From: CAYJXK01 sp964374115
GTDB taxonomy: Bacteria; Patescibacteriota; Patescibacteriia; Magasanikbacterales; UBA922
Length of the DNA: 26,569 nt
Assembly (NCBI GenBank): GCA_964374115.1
Contig: CAYJXK010000009.1
Span: 1-26,569 of the forward strand
Direction of reading: 5' to 3'
Shown: piece after piece, positions 6,863-14,795 of the stretch
Position numbering within the stretch: position 1 is the first letter of the stretch
How the letters are laid out: each line of letters starts with the position of its first letter
Translations under genes and position numbers: made by a program
Notes under the pieces: generated by a model
The model's database searches: none
What the model saw: the letters and a program-made list of their open reading frames with translations, nothing else
What the model was told of the DNA's origin: nothing

Positions 6863-7153
6863 TTATTTTCCTTTCAACGCATCTTTCAGCCCTTTTCCTG
6901 CTTTGAATTTTGGAACAGTGACTGCAGGAATTTGAATTTTCTCTGTGGGTCTTTGTGGATTCACGCCCACACGGCCAGCGCGTGTCTTTGGACTGAATGC
7001 GCCAAAACCGGCGATGGTTACTTCTCCACCATTTTTGAGCGTCTCTGTGACAATGATGGTGAAAGCCTCAACCATGCTTTCTGCTTCTTTTTTTACCATG
7101 CCAACTTTTTCAGCAATAAGCTCTGCAAGTCGGGCTTTGTTGACTGTGTGCAT
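6863..7153 (-). CDS. hup: HU-family nucleoid DNA-binding protein
   Basis: The protein has 96 residues, normal for HU/IHF. It starts MHTVNKARLAELIAEKVG (dimerising helices), then gives the saddle motif GGEVTIAGFGAFSPKTRAGR, the DNA-intercalating arm with VNPQRP in place of the commoner RNPQTG, and the closing VPKFKAGKGLKDALKG. HU dimers bend and compact DNA without strong sequence preference. I place the start at 7153 because the open frame upstream would cross the promoter at 7202-7231. The gene converges on rpoD, and its 3' UTR would contain the 187-bp hairpin. Only one HU gene is visible, so homodimers are likely. Confidence 0.95.
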   Translation of the reverse strand: MHTVNKARLAELIAEKVGMVKKEAESMVEAFTIIVTETLKNGGEVTIAGFGAFSPKTRAGRVGVNPQRPTEKIQIPAVTVPKFKAGKGLKDALKGK

Positions 7154-7201
7154 ATGTGTTAGGGGGTTAGGAACGAGGGAATGAAAATGAAATCTAAACC
7201 T

Positions 7202-7231
7202 ATAGTACCATCGAATAATTATTTTCGTCAA
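7202..7231 (-). promoter_or_regulatory. Predicted promoter of hup
   Basis: On the minus strand, TTGACG (7231-7226) and TACTAT (7207-7202) are separated by 18 bp. Transcription would start near 7195, giving a leader of about 40 nt with no strong Shine-Dalgarno before the ATG at 7153. The upstream part of the gap to rny (7256-7300) contains a nested inverted repeat, GGCAA...TTGCC with inner TTCGC/GCGAA, possibly the 3' end signal of rny. Confidence 0.6.
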
Positions 7232-7305
7232 TGAAGCGAAAAAGGTTATACACATGATCAGTTGGCAAGTTGGACAGTTCGCTCATTGCGAATTTGCCAT
7301 CTGAC

Positions 7306-8832
7306 TCAACGAGCATACTCAATCACCCGGGTTTCTCGAATCACATTGACCTTGATCTCTCCAGGATATTGGAGTTCTGATTCGATTCGGCGCGCGATGT
7401 CTTTGGCAAGATTGTACGACGCATAATCATCAATATCATGCGGATTCACAAAGATACGAATTTCTCGCCCTGCCTGGATCGCGTAGACTTTATCCACACC
7501 GGGGAAATCTTTGGCTGTTTTTTCTAGATCTTTGAGTCGCGCCACATATTGTTCCACACTATCGCGTCTTGCTCCTTCGCGAGAGGCTGAAATTGCATCA
7601 GCCGCCATACACAGCTTGGTGATGAGGAGTGGCGGGTTGGTATCATGATGCGTGAGGGCCACCTGGCAGGAATCCTCATCCATGTTGAATTTTTTGAGGA
7701 TCGTGTAGCCGATTTCAGTGTGTGCTCCTTGGGTTTCATGATCGACCGATTTTCCAATATCATGAAAAAATCCTGCGCGACGAGCTTTGGCCGGGTCCAT
7801 ATCAAGTTCTTCTGCCATAATGCCCGCGATATATCCCACCTCGAGTGAATGGTTGAGGACATTTTGGCCATAACTTGTCCGATATTTGAGCCGGCCGACA
7901 ATAGACGCGAGTTTTGGATCACTGGCAATGATTCCCATTTTGTGGAGTGCTTCTTCTCCGGCTTTTTGAATATCAATCGTCAGATCTTTTTTGGCCTCTT
8001 CAAAATATTCTTCAATCCGTGCCGGCTGGATCCGACCATCTTTGATGAGTTTTTCAAGGGTGAGGAAACACACGCGACGTCGGATCGGCGAGAAACTGGA
8101 AACAAGGATCAGATCAGGTGTTTCATCAATAATCAGTTCGCATCCCGATAGTTTTTCAAGGGTTTTGATATTGCGCCCTTCTTTGCCGATAATGCGTCCT
8201 TTCATTTCATCACTGGGGAGTGGAACTGCCGTGGATGTCATCTCTGCAGCGTGAGACGCGGCTGTGCGCTGCATGGCTGTCACTATGATCTCTTTGGATT
8301 GTTGTTCCAGTCGCTCTGTATTTGCTTTTTCAAATTTCAAAATACGATCCATGAGATCTTTGTGCGATGTTTCTTCTATTCGTTGAAATAATACTTCTTT
8401 GGCCTGCTCGGTGGTGAAGTTCGCGATTTCCTGAAGACGCGTTGTCGCTGTTTCATGAACGGTATCTATTTTTTGTTTGATCGCTTGTATCTCCTCTACT
8501 TTTTGTTGGAGTTTTCCTTTTCGATCTTCAAATTCGAGAAGTTTTTGATCAAACATGGATTCGCGCTTTTCGAGTCGTGATTGGATATTGCGCAGTTCCG
8601 CGCGCCGTTGATCTTCTTCTTTTTTGGCGTCGTCGATGACTTTGATGGCTTTTTCTTTGGCTTTGAACAGTAATTCTTGCTCTTTATTTTTTGCTTCGGT
8701 GAGACGTTTTTCCGCAAGCGCTTCGACTGAGTTTGCTCTGGCCTGGGCGACTTGCTTTCGGATCATGTACCCGATCGCAACTCCGACACCAATACCTCCA
8801 ACAAGAAACAGGCTAAGATAGATAGATGACAT
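7306..8832 (-). CDS. rny: Ribonuclease Y
   Basis: The 508-residue protein has the full RNase Y order. An N-terminal membrane anchor (LSLFLVGGIGVGVAIGYMI, residues 6-24) is followed by a long charged coiled coil (about 30-190). The KH domain has GRIIGKEGRNIKTLE and LIIDETPDLILVSSFSP. The HD domain has HSLEVGYIAGIMA, the metal-binding dyad in RAGFFHDIGKSVDHE and ALTHHD. RNase Y is a membrane-bound endoribonuclease that initiates mRNA decay in bacteria lacking RNase E. The length matches the family (about 510-520). An upstream AAGAGGA Shine-Dalgarno is held in a hairpin, and a strong promoter lies about 180 nt upstream. It is divergent from the methyltransferase gene and co-directional with hup. 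Confidence 0.97.
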   Translation of the reverse strand: MSSIYLSLFLVGGIGVGVAIGYMIRKQVAQARANSVEALAEKRLTEAKNKEQELLFKAKEKAIKVIDDAKKEEDQRRAELRNIQSRLEKRESMFDQKLLEFEDRKGKLQQKVEEIQAIKQKIDTVHETATTRLQEIANFTTEQAKEVLFQRIEETSHKDLMDRILKFEKANTERLEQQSKEIIVTAMQRTAASHAAEMTSTAVPLPSDEMKGRIIGKEGRNIKTLEKLSGCELIIDETPDLILVSSFSPIRRRVCFLTLEKLIKDGRIQPARIEEYFEEAKKDLTIDIQKAGEEALHKMGIIASDPKLASIVGRLKYRTSYGQNVLNHSLEVGYIAGIMAEELDMDPAKARRAGFFHDIGKSVDHETQGAHTEIGYTILKKFNMDEDSCQVALTHHDTNPPLLITKLCMAADAISASREGARRDSVEQYVARLKDLEKTAKDFPGVDKVYAIQAGREIRIFVNPHDIDDYASYNLAKDIARRIESELQYPGEIKVNVIRETRVIEYAR

Positions 8833-8836
8833 ATAA

Positions 8837-8985
8837 TTCCTCTTTAGTGAAGAGGAACCGACAACGAAGAATGGATCAAAAACAGGGCCTTTTTATCGTA
8901 TGTGGCTCTGTTTGAGGAAGATGCAGATAGAGACGAAATGTTTGATTCTGCTTCATCGAAATCATATCCTGTCGCTGAGGTTCCT
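8837..8985 (-). promoter_or_regulatory. Structured rny 5' leader with mutually exclusive stems
   Basis: Read on the minus strand, TTCCTCTT (8857-8850) pairs perfectly with AAGAGGAA (8844-8837), which contains the Shine-Dalgarno four bases before the ATG. The left arm can instead join another helix: AGGAAC and CGACA within 8985-8970 pair with TGTCG and GTTCCT at 8863-8853. Both helices need 8857-8853, so they exclude each other. A separate hairpin, 8913-8904 with 8889-8880 (9 of 10 paired), sits between the distant arms. This is the logic of a translational switch or autoregulatory leader. The pairings are seen; the regulatory role and any ligand are inferred. Confidence 0.6.
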
Positions 8986-9015
8986 GATGTGAAATAAATC
9001 TGTGAACTGTTGAGA

Positions 9016-9044
9016 AGTATAGCAGAAAGGAAAAAGTTTGTCAA
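9016..9044 (-). promoter_or_regulatory. Strong predicted promoter of rny
   Basis: On the minus strand, a perfect TTGACA (9044-9039) and TATACT (9021-9016) are spaced by exactly 17 bp. Transcription should begin near 9009 and give a leader of roughly 175-180 nt. A 5-bp inverted repeat, TGGCT/AGCCA at 9047-9062, lies directly upstream of the -35 box and may be an operator. Confidence 0.82.
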
Positions 9045-9153
9045 AATGGCTTTATAGAGCCAAGAATCTACAGTGGCGATGAACGATTGACCCGGAACAT
9101 GATATCATTCTCGATATATGAACATGGTGTAGATGGTTACGTGAAGGGGGCAC

Positions 9154-9184
9154 GGTGAATAATTTCTGTGTTATTCACCTTTTT
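9154..9184 (+). terminator. Orphan intrinsic terminator
   Basis: GGTGAATAA (9154-9162) pairs perfectly with TTATTCACC (9171-9179) around an 8-nt loop and is followed by five T. It reads in the plus direction, yet no plus-strand gene precedes it; the nearest upstream transcription is the divergent rny promoter. It may end a small RNA from about 9060-9150 or protect the methyltransferase promoter from readthrough. Confidence 0.75.
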
Positions 9185-9212
9185 CTCTTTCACTCCACCC
9201 AAATTGCGCCTA

Positions 9213-9241
9213 TTGTAATTGAGGGCTTGGAGTGCTAAAAT
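9213..9241 (+). promoter_or_regulatory. Predicted promoter of the methyltransferase gene
   Basis: TTGTAA (9213-9218) and TAAAAT (9236-9241) are separated by 17 bp. The start would be near 9248, giving a leader of about 60 nt to the ATG at 9309. No other good promoter is seen between the orphan terminator and the gene. Confidence 0.55.
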
Positions 9242-9308
9242 AGCTCTGTAGTAAAGCAAAAATCTGTGCTGAAAACAACGGGCGCAACATCGCATACACG
9301 CGAACGAT

Positions 9309-10229
9309 ATGTCAGAAAAAACAACAACCCTCGGTTGGGGCATTGTCGGAGATGATGGATCTGAAATTTGGGATAGTGACCCCGTGTTTCGAGGTGAGCG
9401 AGTGAGACTGCTCGACCGAGTTCTTCTTTTGTTTTATCCAAAGAAGTTTTTTCTCTATCGGTTTATTCGACGTCATGTCGAAGATATCATACATCGATAT
9501 CGCACCATTGCAGGTGGAGAAAAATATCGGCCAGTTGTGGTGGATGTGGGGTGCGGCACAGGAGCCACAGTGATTGATTTCAAAAAATGGTTTGGACGAG
9601 GAGTTGAGGTGGCGGGGTTTGACGTGGTCGAAATGCAAGTAGAGATTGCGCAAGAAAAGATGAAACATTTTGGCGTGTGGGCGTCGATCAAGCGATTCGA
9701 TGGGTACACACTTCCATATGATGCTGAATCTGTGGATGTGGTGTACTCGTCAGATGTGTTGGGGCATGTGCATGATGTGCCGCGATGGCTGGAGGAGCTT
9801 CATCGAGTATTGCGCGATGGAGGCGTGCTTGCGATGTTTGCAGAGTCTGCGCTTGGCAGACACGCATACATTCGAAACTATCTCATGCGCCGTGGACTCA
9901 ACGTGGATCCACACAAAGATATGCACATTTCTTTGTATTCCAAAGATATCCTTATTGAACTTCTTGAACAAGCCGGTTTTGAGATTGAAAAAATGTACAC
10001 GACCGTATGGGCGAAATTTTTTGCGCATCCGAATGAATTATACCCTGCATTTGAGAAATCCCATGGGTTTCCTATTCTCAAGAGCATCAATTGGTTTCTC
10101 TGCCGCATAAAAAAATTGACCCATCCGGTTTCGACCGCGATTGCCGAGCTCTACTCATTCATCGAAATGCTTTTTCTTGGTCGATGGATCGAGAGTCAGG
10201 GGTATGTGATTTTGGCGAGGAAGAAGTGA
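9309..10229 (+). CDS. Class I SAM-dependent methyltransferase
   Basis: This 306-residue protein has a Methyltransf_11-type core. Motif I is VVDVGCGTG at residues 77-85. The ribose-binding acidic residue is in AGFDVVEMQ (D105). SVDVVYSSDVLGHVHDVPRW is the motif IV region, followed by LHRVLRDGGVLAMF. An N-terminal extension of about 75 residues precedes the core. A C-terminal segment of about 100 residues contains a weakly hydrophobic stretch (TAIAELYSFIEMLFLGRWI). The substrate cannot be read; related enzymes act on lipids, quinone precursors or glycans. The gene stands alone between an orphan terminator with its own promoter and the hppA promoter, so it is probably monocistronic. No clear Shine-Dalgarno is visible. 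The tandem copy of GAAGAAGTGAC at its stop looks like a local duplication. Confidence 0.88.
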   Translation: MSEKTTTLGWGIVGDDGSEIWDSDPVFRGERVRLLDRVLLLFYPKKFFLYRFIRRHVEDIIHRYRTIAGGEKYRPVVVDVGCGTGATVIDFKKWFGRGVEVAGFDVVEMQVEIAQEKMKHFGVWASIKRFDGYTLPYDAESVDVVYSSDVLGHVHDVPRWLEELHRVLRDGGVLAMFAESALGRHAYIRNYLMRRGLNVDPHKDMHISLYSKDILIELLEQAGFEIEKMYTTVWAKFFAHPNELYPAFEKSHGFPILKSINWFLCRIKKLTHPVSTAIAELYSFIEMLFLGRWIESQGYVILARKK

Positions 10230-10247
10230 CAAAGAAGAAGTGACGTC

Positions 10248-10276
10248 TTGTCAAAAAGAAGCTTTTTCGCTATACT
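10248..10276 (+). promoter_or_regulatory. Predicted promoter reading into repeat element B and hppA
   Basis: TTGTCA (10248-10253) and TATACT (10271-10276) are separated by 17 bp. The spacer contains the palindrome AAAAAGAAGCTTTTT (10253-10267), a possible operator. Transcription would start near 10283, leaving a leader of about 310 nt before hppA that includes repeat element B. Confidence 0.72.
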
Positions 10277-10305
10277 TCCGCCAGTTTATTTATCAACTCA
10301 TAACC

Positions 10306-10431
10306 AGTTTCACTTCAGCATCGTCATGATTCCTTTTTTCTTCCCTCCAAAACACAGTATAGCCACCCACGAGTCGCTCCATGCATGAAGGTTTTGGTCC
10401 TGGGAGTTCCCAGCACAGAAAAAAGAAATCA
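10306..10431. repeat. Repeat element copy B, in the hppA leader
   Basis: This is the second copy of the element at 3135-3257; 10306-10387 aligns with 3135-3215. TGATTCCTTTTTTCT (10327-10341) pairs with 10417-10431 at 14 of 15 positions, so the closing stem seen in copy A is preserved even though the 3' arm sequence differs. A small extra hairpin, CTGGG/CCCAG, lies in the loop. Both copies stand immediately upstream of a housekeeping gene on the same strand. This copy follows a good promoter, so it should be transcribed. It may be a conserved structured leader or a non-autonomous repeat. Confidence 0.7.
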
Positions 10432-10591
10432 GATCATGCTCCATGCAGTCGATCAGAGAGAACTCATGAACGAGGTTTTTTCCTCTCGCGCCATCCCATC
10501 ACTTTTTCTTTGCCTCCAAAACCCGCGCGTTGCGGACAGGAAAGACGCGGAAACTCGCTATGAGTTCGTACAGAAACTTGTTATAAGTTAA
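10385..10591 (+). CDS. Hypothetical 68-residue ORF abutting hppA
   Basis: An open frame starts at the ATG closing the conserved block of element B (MKVLVLGVPSTEKRNQIM) and stops at 10589-10591, directly before the TTG start of hppA. The predicted protein is hydrophilic with no signal peptide or membrane segment, and I recognise no family. Copy A also opens a frame at the same ATG (39 codons), with similarity limited to the first 15 or so residues, as expected from the repeat itself. It could be a translated leader that couples to hppA, or chance. There is no Shine-Dalgarno. Confidence 0.25.
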   Translation: MKVLVLGVPSTEKRNQIMLHAVDQRELMNEVFSSRAIPSLFLCLQNPRVADRKDAETRYEFVQKLVIS

Positions 10592-12604
10592 TTGAATCCA
10601 TTCCAGCAATATATGCTCACAGCATTTTTCATTCTCGGAAGCGCGGTATTGGCAATTCTCTATAGCGTCTATTTTATCCAGTGGATCAAAAAACAAAGTG
10701 CAGGAACCGATCGCATGCAGGGAATCGCGCGAGCGATCCAGGAAGGGGCGGTCGCATATCTCAAGCGCCAATATCGCACCATCGCGATCGTGGCGCTCAT
10801 CGTGTTTATTATTCTCTTTTTTGCGCTGGGCGCGAAACTGGCGTACGGATTTTTGGTCGGCGCTGTGTTTTCTGGGCTTGCAGGATATCTCGGCATGATG
10901 ATTTCTGTGCAGGCAAATGTGCGGACCACTGAGGCAGCCAAAAAAGGCCTTGGTCCAGCGCTTGAGATCGCAGTGCGAGGAGGATCAGTCACCGGCATGC
11001 TTGTTGTCGGTCTTGGGCTTCTTGGCGTCTCTGGGTTTTATTTTATTACCAAAGATACCAGCGCCCTTATCGGCCTTGCGTTTGGCGGAAGCCTCATTTC
11101 TATTTTTGCTCGTATTGGCGGAGGCATTTTTACCAAAGCCGCGGACGTGGGCGCTGATTTGGTTGGAAAAGTAGAAGCAGGCATTCCAGAAGATGATCCA
11201 CGAAATCCTGGAGTCATCGCGGATAATGTAGGGGATAATGTAGGGGATTGCGCGGGCATGGCAGCGGATTTGTTCGAGACATATGCAGTGACTGCTGTTG
11301 CCGCGATTCTTCTCGGGTCTCTCACATTTGAGGGAAAAGAAAACGTCGCAGTCTTGTTTCCACTTGTGATTGGAGCGATATCGATTCTTACCTCTCTTGT
11401 TGGTATATTTTTTATTCGATTAGGGAAAAAGAAGAATATCATGCAGGCGCTTTATCAAGGACTCATCGTATCCGCCCTGTTGTCGCTTATCGCTTTTGTG
11501 CCTCTGTGTATCTTTTTTGCCCCACGACTTGATCGGCCATGGGTGGGACTTTTCGTGAGCACTGTGATTGGAATTCTCCTGACTGGCGTCATGGTATGGA
11601 TTACTGAGTACTACACATCAACAAAATACAAACCAGTAAAAAATATTGCCAAAGCAAGCGGAACTGGACATGGCACGAATGTGATCGCTGGGCTCGCGCT
11701 TTCAATGCGCGCGACGGCTCTGCCTGTCATCTGCATTGTTCTCGCCATGCTTGGTGCGTACCTGTTTGCCGGGCTCTATGGGATTGCGCTTGCTGCGATG
11801 GCGATGCTTTCTCTCACAGGAATTATTGTTACAATTGACGCGTATGGACCTATTACAGACAACGCGGGGGGTATTGCGGAGATGTCGGGCCTTGATGCAA
11901 GTGTGCGCGCTGTCACAGATCCACTCGACGCTGTGGGAAACACGACCAAAGCAGTGACCAAAGGATACGCGATTGCAAGCGCTGCTCTTGCGGCGCTTGT
12001 TCTGTTTGCTGATTTTACACACGAGCTCACTGCGCATTCGATTGTTGCAAAATTTCAAATTGATGATCCAAACGTTTTGACTGGGTTGTTTATTGGTGGA
12101 CTTCTCCCATATCTCTTTAGCGCCTATCTCATGGAAGCAGTGGGAAAAGTGGCGCAACATGTGGTAGGAGAGGTGCGACGGCAGTTTCGAGAAATCAAAG
12201 GACTTATGGAAGGCACAGGGAAACCCGATTACGCGCGTTGTGTTGACATTGTCACAAAAGGAGCGATTCGACAGATGGTGTTGCCAGCGCTTCTTCCCAT
12301 CCTTGTTCCATTGATTGTCGGATATTTTTTGGGCCCCGCGGCCCTTGGCGGACTCCTGGTCGGAACGATTGTGACCGGTTTGTTTGTCGCGATTTCCATG
12401 ACTACAGGAGGCGGTGCATGGGATAATGCCAAGAAATATATTGAAGACGGACATTATGGTGGAAAGGGAAGCGATGCGCACAAAGCAGCAGTCACCGGAG
12501 ACACGGTCGGAGATCCATACAAAGATACGGCAGGTCCGGCAATCAATCCCATGATCAAAGTGGCGAATATTGTGGCGCTGCTCATAGTGGGGTTGTTGCA
12601 ATGA
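10592..12604 (+). CDS. hppA: Membrane-bound proton-pumping pyrophosphatase
   Basis: The 670-residue, roughly 16-helix protein hydrolyses cytoplasmic pyrophosphate and pumps ions across the membrane. The signature is complete: DVGADLVGKVEAGIPEDDPR, then NPGVIADNVGDNVGDCAG with the Mg-PPi aspartates, and the C-terminal GDTVGDPYKDTAGPAINP. At the potassium-specificity position it has GNTTKAVTKG (K453, T456) rather than the alanine form. In the established classification this marks the potassium-independent, H+-pumping subtype. The first codon appears to be TTG (10592), giving MNPFQQY. An ATG at 10613 (MLTAFFILG) is the alternative, and neither has a Shine-Dalgarno. The gene has its own promoter about 315 bp upstream and ends in a strong terminator. 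Confidence 0.96.
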   Translation: MNPFQQYMLTAFFILGSAVLAILYSVYFIQWIKKQSAGTDRMQGIARAIQEGAVAYLKRQYRTIAIVALIVFIILFFALGAKLAYGFLVGAVFSGLAGYLGMMISVQANVRTTEAAKKGLGPALEIAVRGGSVTGMLVVGLGLLGVSGFYFITKDTSALIGLAFGGSLISIFARIGGGIFTKAADVGADLVGKVEAGIPEDDPRNPGVIADNVGDNVGDCAGMAADLFETYAVTAVAAILLGSLTFEGKENVAVLFPLVIGAISILTSLVGIFFIRLGKKKNIMQALYQGLIVSALLSLIAFVPLCIFFAPRLDRPWVGLFVSTVIGILLTGVMVWITEYYTSTKYKPVKNIAKASGTGHGTNVIAGLALSMRATALPVICIVLAMLGAYLFAGLYGIALAAMAMLSLTGIIVTIDAYGPITDNAGGIAEMSGLDASVRAVTDPLDAVGNTTKAVTKGYAIASAALAALVLFADFTHELTAHSIVAKFQIDDPNVLTGLFIGGLLPYLFSAYLMEAVGKVAQHVVGEVRRQFREIKGLMEGTGKPDYARCVDIVTKGAIRQMVLPALLPILVPLIVGYFLGPAALGGLLVGTIVTGLFVAISMTTGGGAWDNAKKYIEDGHYGGKGSDAHKAAVTGDTVGDPYKDTAGPAINPMIKVANIVALLIVGLLQ

Positions 12605-12617
12605 TTTTGCTAGAGAG

Positions 12618-12650
12618 AAAAGAAGACACAGAATGGTCTTCTTTTGTTTT
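12618..12650 (+). terminator. Intrinsic terminator of hppA
   Basis: AAAAGAAGAC (12618-12627) pairs perfectly with GTCTTCTTTT (12636-12645) around an 8-nt loop and is followed by GTTTT. Confidence 0.9.
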
Positions 12651-12651
12651 A

Positions 12652-12680
12652 TTGACTTTTATCTTCTCGTCTCATATACT
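12652..12680 (+). promoter_or_regulatory. Predicted promoter of infB
   Basis: TTGACT (12652-12657) and TATACT (12675-12680) are separated by 17 bp. The -35 box starts within a few bases of the hppA terminator T-run. Transcription would begin near 12687, leaving a leader of about 50 nt before the infB ATG. Confidence 0.8.
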
Positions 12681-12735
12681 GGCAACACTTTATACGTGAT
12701 GAGCCAAGCTCCTACCATAATTTTAGATTTACGAT

Positions 12736-14772
12736 ATGGCCGGCATCAACGTCTCCGAACTTGCGCGACAACTTCGTGTGAACACCAAGATACTTTTGGA
12801 TGTCCTCCCACAGTATGGTTTTGATATTGGGCTTCGGGCCATCAAAATAGACACTTCCGTGGCTACCCAAATCACGCGAAAATGGCCGCAGATCAAACGG
12901 GATATGGAACGGAAACGGATTGAGGAACAAGAAGAAAAAAAGCGCAAAGAACAGGAGCTTCGCCGTGAAAGTGGAGAAACCATTTATATTCCATCTCTTA
13001 TTACTGTCCGAGATCTGGCCGAGTGCATGCGGATTCCTGTCACGCAACTCATCACCGAGCTCATGAAAAATGGCATTCTTGCGAATCAAAATCAATCCAT
13101 TGATTTCGACACCGCTTCGATTATGGGAGGAGAATTAGGGTTTCAGGTGGCAAAAGAAATGGGTGGAAGTTTGGAGGAATCATCTGCCAATATACCGCAA
13201 GAAAATATTGTGAGCGACGCACTGGCGACTGCGACTGGGCTGATCGCACGACCACCGATCGTGATTGTCATGGGTCATGTGGATCATGGAAAGACAAAAT
13301 TGCTTGATACGATTCGAAAAACGCATATCGCCGACAAAGAAGCAGGAGGAATCACCCAGCATATCGGCGCGTATCAGACGATTTGGAAAGATCCAAAGAC
13401 CAAAGAAGAGAGGCTCATTACGTTTATTGATACACCTGGACATGAAGCGTTTACTGTGATGCGTTCTCGCGGCGCAAAAGTCGCAGACATTGCTATTTTG
13501 GTCGTCGCGGCAGACGATGGCGTCAAGCCCCAGACCGAAGAGGTGATTCAAATCATTCGGGCCGCAAAATTACCGTTTGTGGTTGCGATCAATAAAATTG
13601 ATAAGGATACCGCGGATATTGAACGGGTAAAAGCAGACCTTTCAGCCCGAGATATTATCGGAGAAGAATGGGGCGGCACTGTTCCCATGATCGGGATTTC
13701 CGCAAAAGCAAATACCGGAATTGACAAACTTCTTGATGTGTTGCTCTTGCTTGCTGATATGCAGGTAGACACGATCCAGGCAGATCCAGATATGCCCGCG
13801 ATTGGCACCATCATTGAATCGCACATTGACAAAGGGAGCGGACCGGTCGCGACCGTGTTGGTTCACACAGGAACGCTTCGAGCAGGGGATCCGCTTGTGG
13901 TGAATGGGGAATTATACGGCAAAATTCGAGCCATGAAAGACCATACTGGCACACTTCTTGATGTTGCGCTGCCCTCGACTCCTGTCCAGATTATCGGGTT
14001 CAAAGCAGCGCCAGAGGTAGGGGACATTCTCGATGTTCGCAAAGCCGCGGGGGCCAAGCCGATTGATCTGCGCCAAAAGAAAACAGTACAAACCGGAGCA
14101 GAAAAACAGACGATTCTTCCGACAGATTCGGATGAGACAGAGGAAGAGAAAAAGAAAACCGTGAACGTGCTTGTGAAGGCTGATGTGCTCGGTTCTCTCG
14201 AGGCGCTTCTTGGATCATTGCAAAAAATTCAACATGGAAAAGTGGGAGTAAAAATCATTGGCAAAGGTTTGGGCAATATCACTGACGACGATGTGCACAA
14301 GGCGGACGCAGGCGGCGCTTTTATTATTGGTTTTAGCGTAAAGGCAACCACGCTTGCAGAGGAACTTATGCGAGACAGACAGATTGTGTTTCGGCAATTC
14401 ACCATTATTTATGATGTCATTAACTGGGTGAAAGAAGAGCTCGAAAAACTTTTGGATGTAGAAAAAATTGTGATAGAATTGGGTATCCTCAAGGTCCTTG
14501 CCATATTTCGGAGAGAAAAAAATATGATGACAGTGGGCGGCCGAGTAGAACAAGGGAAATGCGTAACCGGGGCAAAGGTTCGCGTGAAACGGGCAGGCGA
14601 GATTCTAGGTGAGGGCACGATTGTTCAGTTGCAGGTAGGGCAACAAGTCGTCAAAGAAGTGCCAGGCGGCAGTGAGTGCGGGATGCAATTTCAAGGAAAA
14701 GTGAAGATTGAGGTTGGTGATGTGCTTGAGATTTACTCTGAGGAATCCAAGGTGAGGACGCTGGGGTTGTAG
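12736..14772 (+). CDS. infB: Translation initiation factor IF-2
   Basis: The 678-residue GTPase delivers fMet-tRNA to the 30S subunit and promotes subunit joining. Two IF2_N modules (residues 1-50 and about 85-125) replace the long linker of larger IF-2 proteins. The G domain has G1 GHVDHGKT at 180-187, G3 DTPGHE, G4 NKID and G5 SAK. It is followed by domain II (IGTIIESHIDKGSGPVATVL), domain III, and the C-terminal fMet-tRNA-binding domain (RVKRAGEILGEG, PGGSECGMQF). The short N-terminus matches compact bacterial IF-2. ATG 12736 (MAGINVSELARQL) fits the first IF2_N module; no clear Shine-Dalgarno is seen. Its usual neighbours nusA and rbfA are absent; thioredoxin follows after 53 bp. Confidence 0.97.
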   Translation: MAGINVSELARQLRVNTKILLDVLPQYGFDIGLRAIKIDTSVATQITRKWPQIKRDMERKRIEEQEEKKRKEQELRRESGETIYIPSLITVRDLAECMRIPVTQLITELMKNGILANQNQSIDFDTASIMGGELGFQVAKEMGGSLEESSANIPQENIVSDALATATGLIARPPIVIVMGHVDHGKTKLLDTIRKTHIADKEAGGITQHIGAYQTIWKDPKTKEERLITFIDTPGHEAFTVMRSRGAKVADIAILVVAADDGVKPQTEEVIQIIRAAKLPFVVAINKIDKDTADIERVKADLSARDIIGEEWGGTVPMIGISAKANTGIDKLLDVLLLLADMQVDTIQADPDMPAIGTIIESHIDKGSGPVATVLVHTGTLRAGDPLVVNGELYGKIRAMKDHTGTLLDVALPSTPVQIIGFKAAPEVGDILDVRKAAGAKPIDLRQKKTVQTGAEKQTILPTDSDETEEEKKKTVNVLVKADVLGSLEALLGSLQKIQHGKVGVKIIGKGLGNITDDDVHKADAGGAFIIGFSVKATTLAEELMRDRQIVFRQFTIIYDVINWVKEELEKLLDVEKIVIELGILKVLAIFRREKNMMTVGGRVEQGKCVTGAKVRVKRAGEILGEGTIVQLQVGQQVVKEVPGGSECGMQFQGKVKIEVGDVLEIYSEESKVRTLGL

Positions 14773-14795
14773 AATCATGAATTCGGACAGAGACA

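Noticed and set aside
8844..9044. 66-codon minus-strand frame directly upstream of rny
   Set aside because: Its ATG overlaps the -35 box of the rny promoter, so it would not be fully transcribed; the region is better explained as the rny leader.
11221..11250. Direct repeat GATAATGTAGGG in hppA
   Set aside because: It encodes the conserved DNVGDNVGD motif of the family, so it is protein-driven and not a DNA repeat element.
11702..12601. 299-codon frame antisense to hppA
   Set aside because: It is a shadow of a strongly conserved gene; the Cys/His/Arg-rich translation reflects the sense-strand codon pattern.
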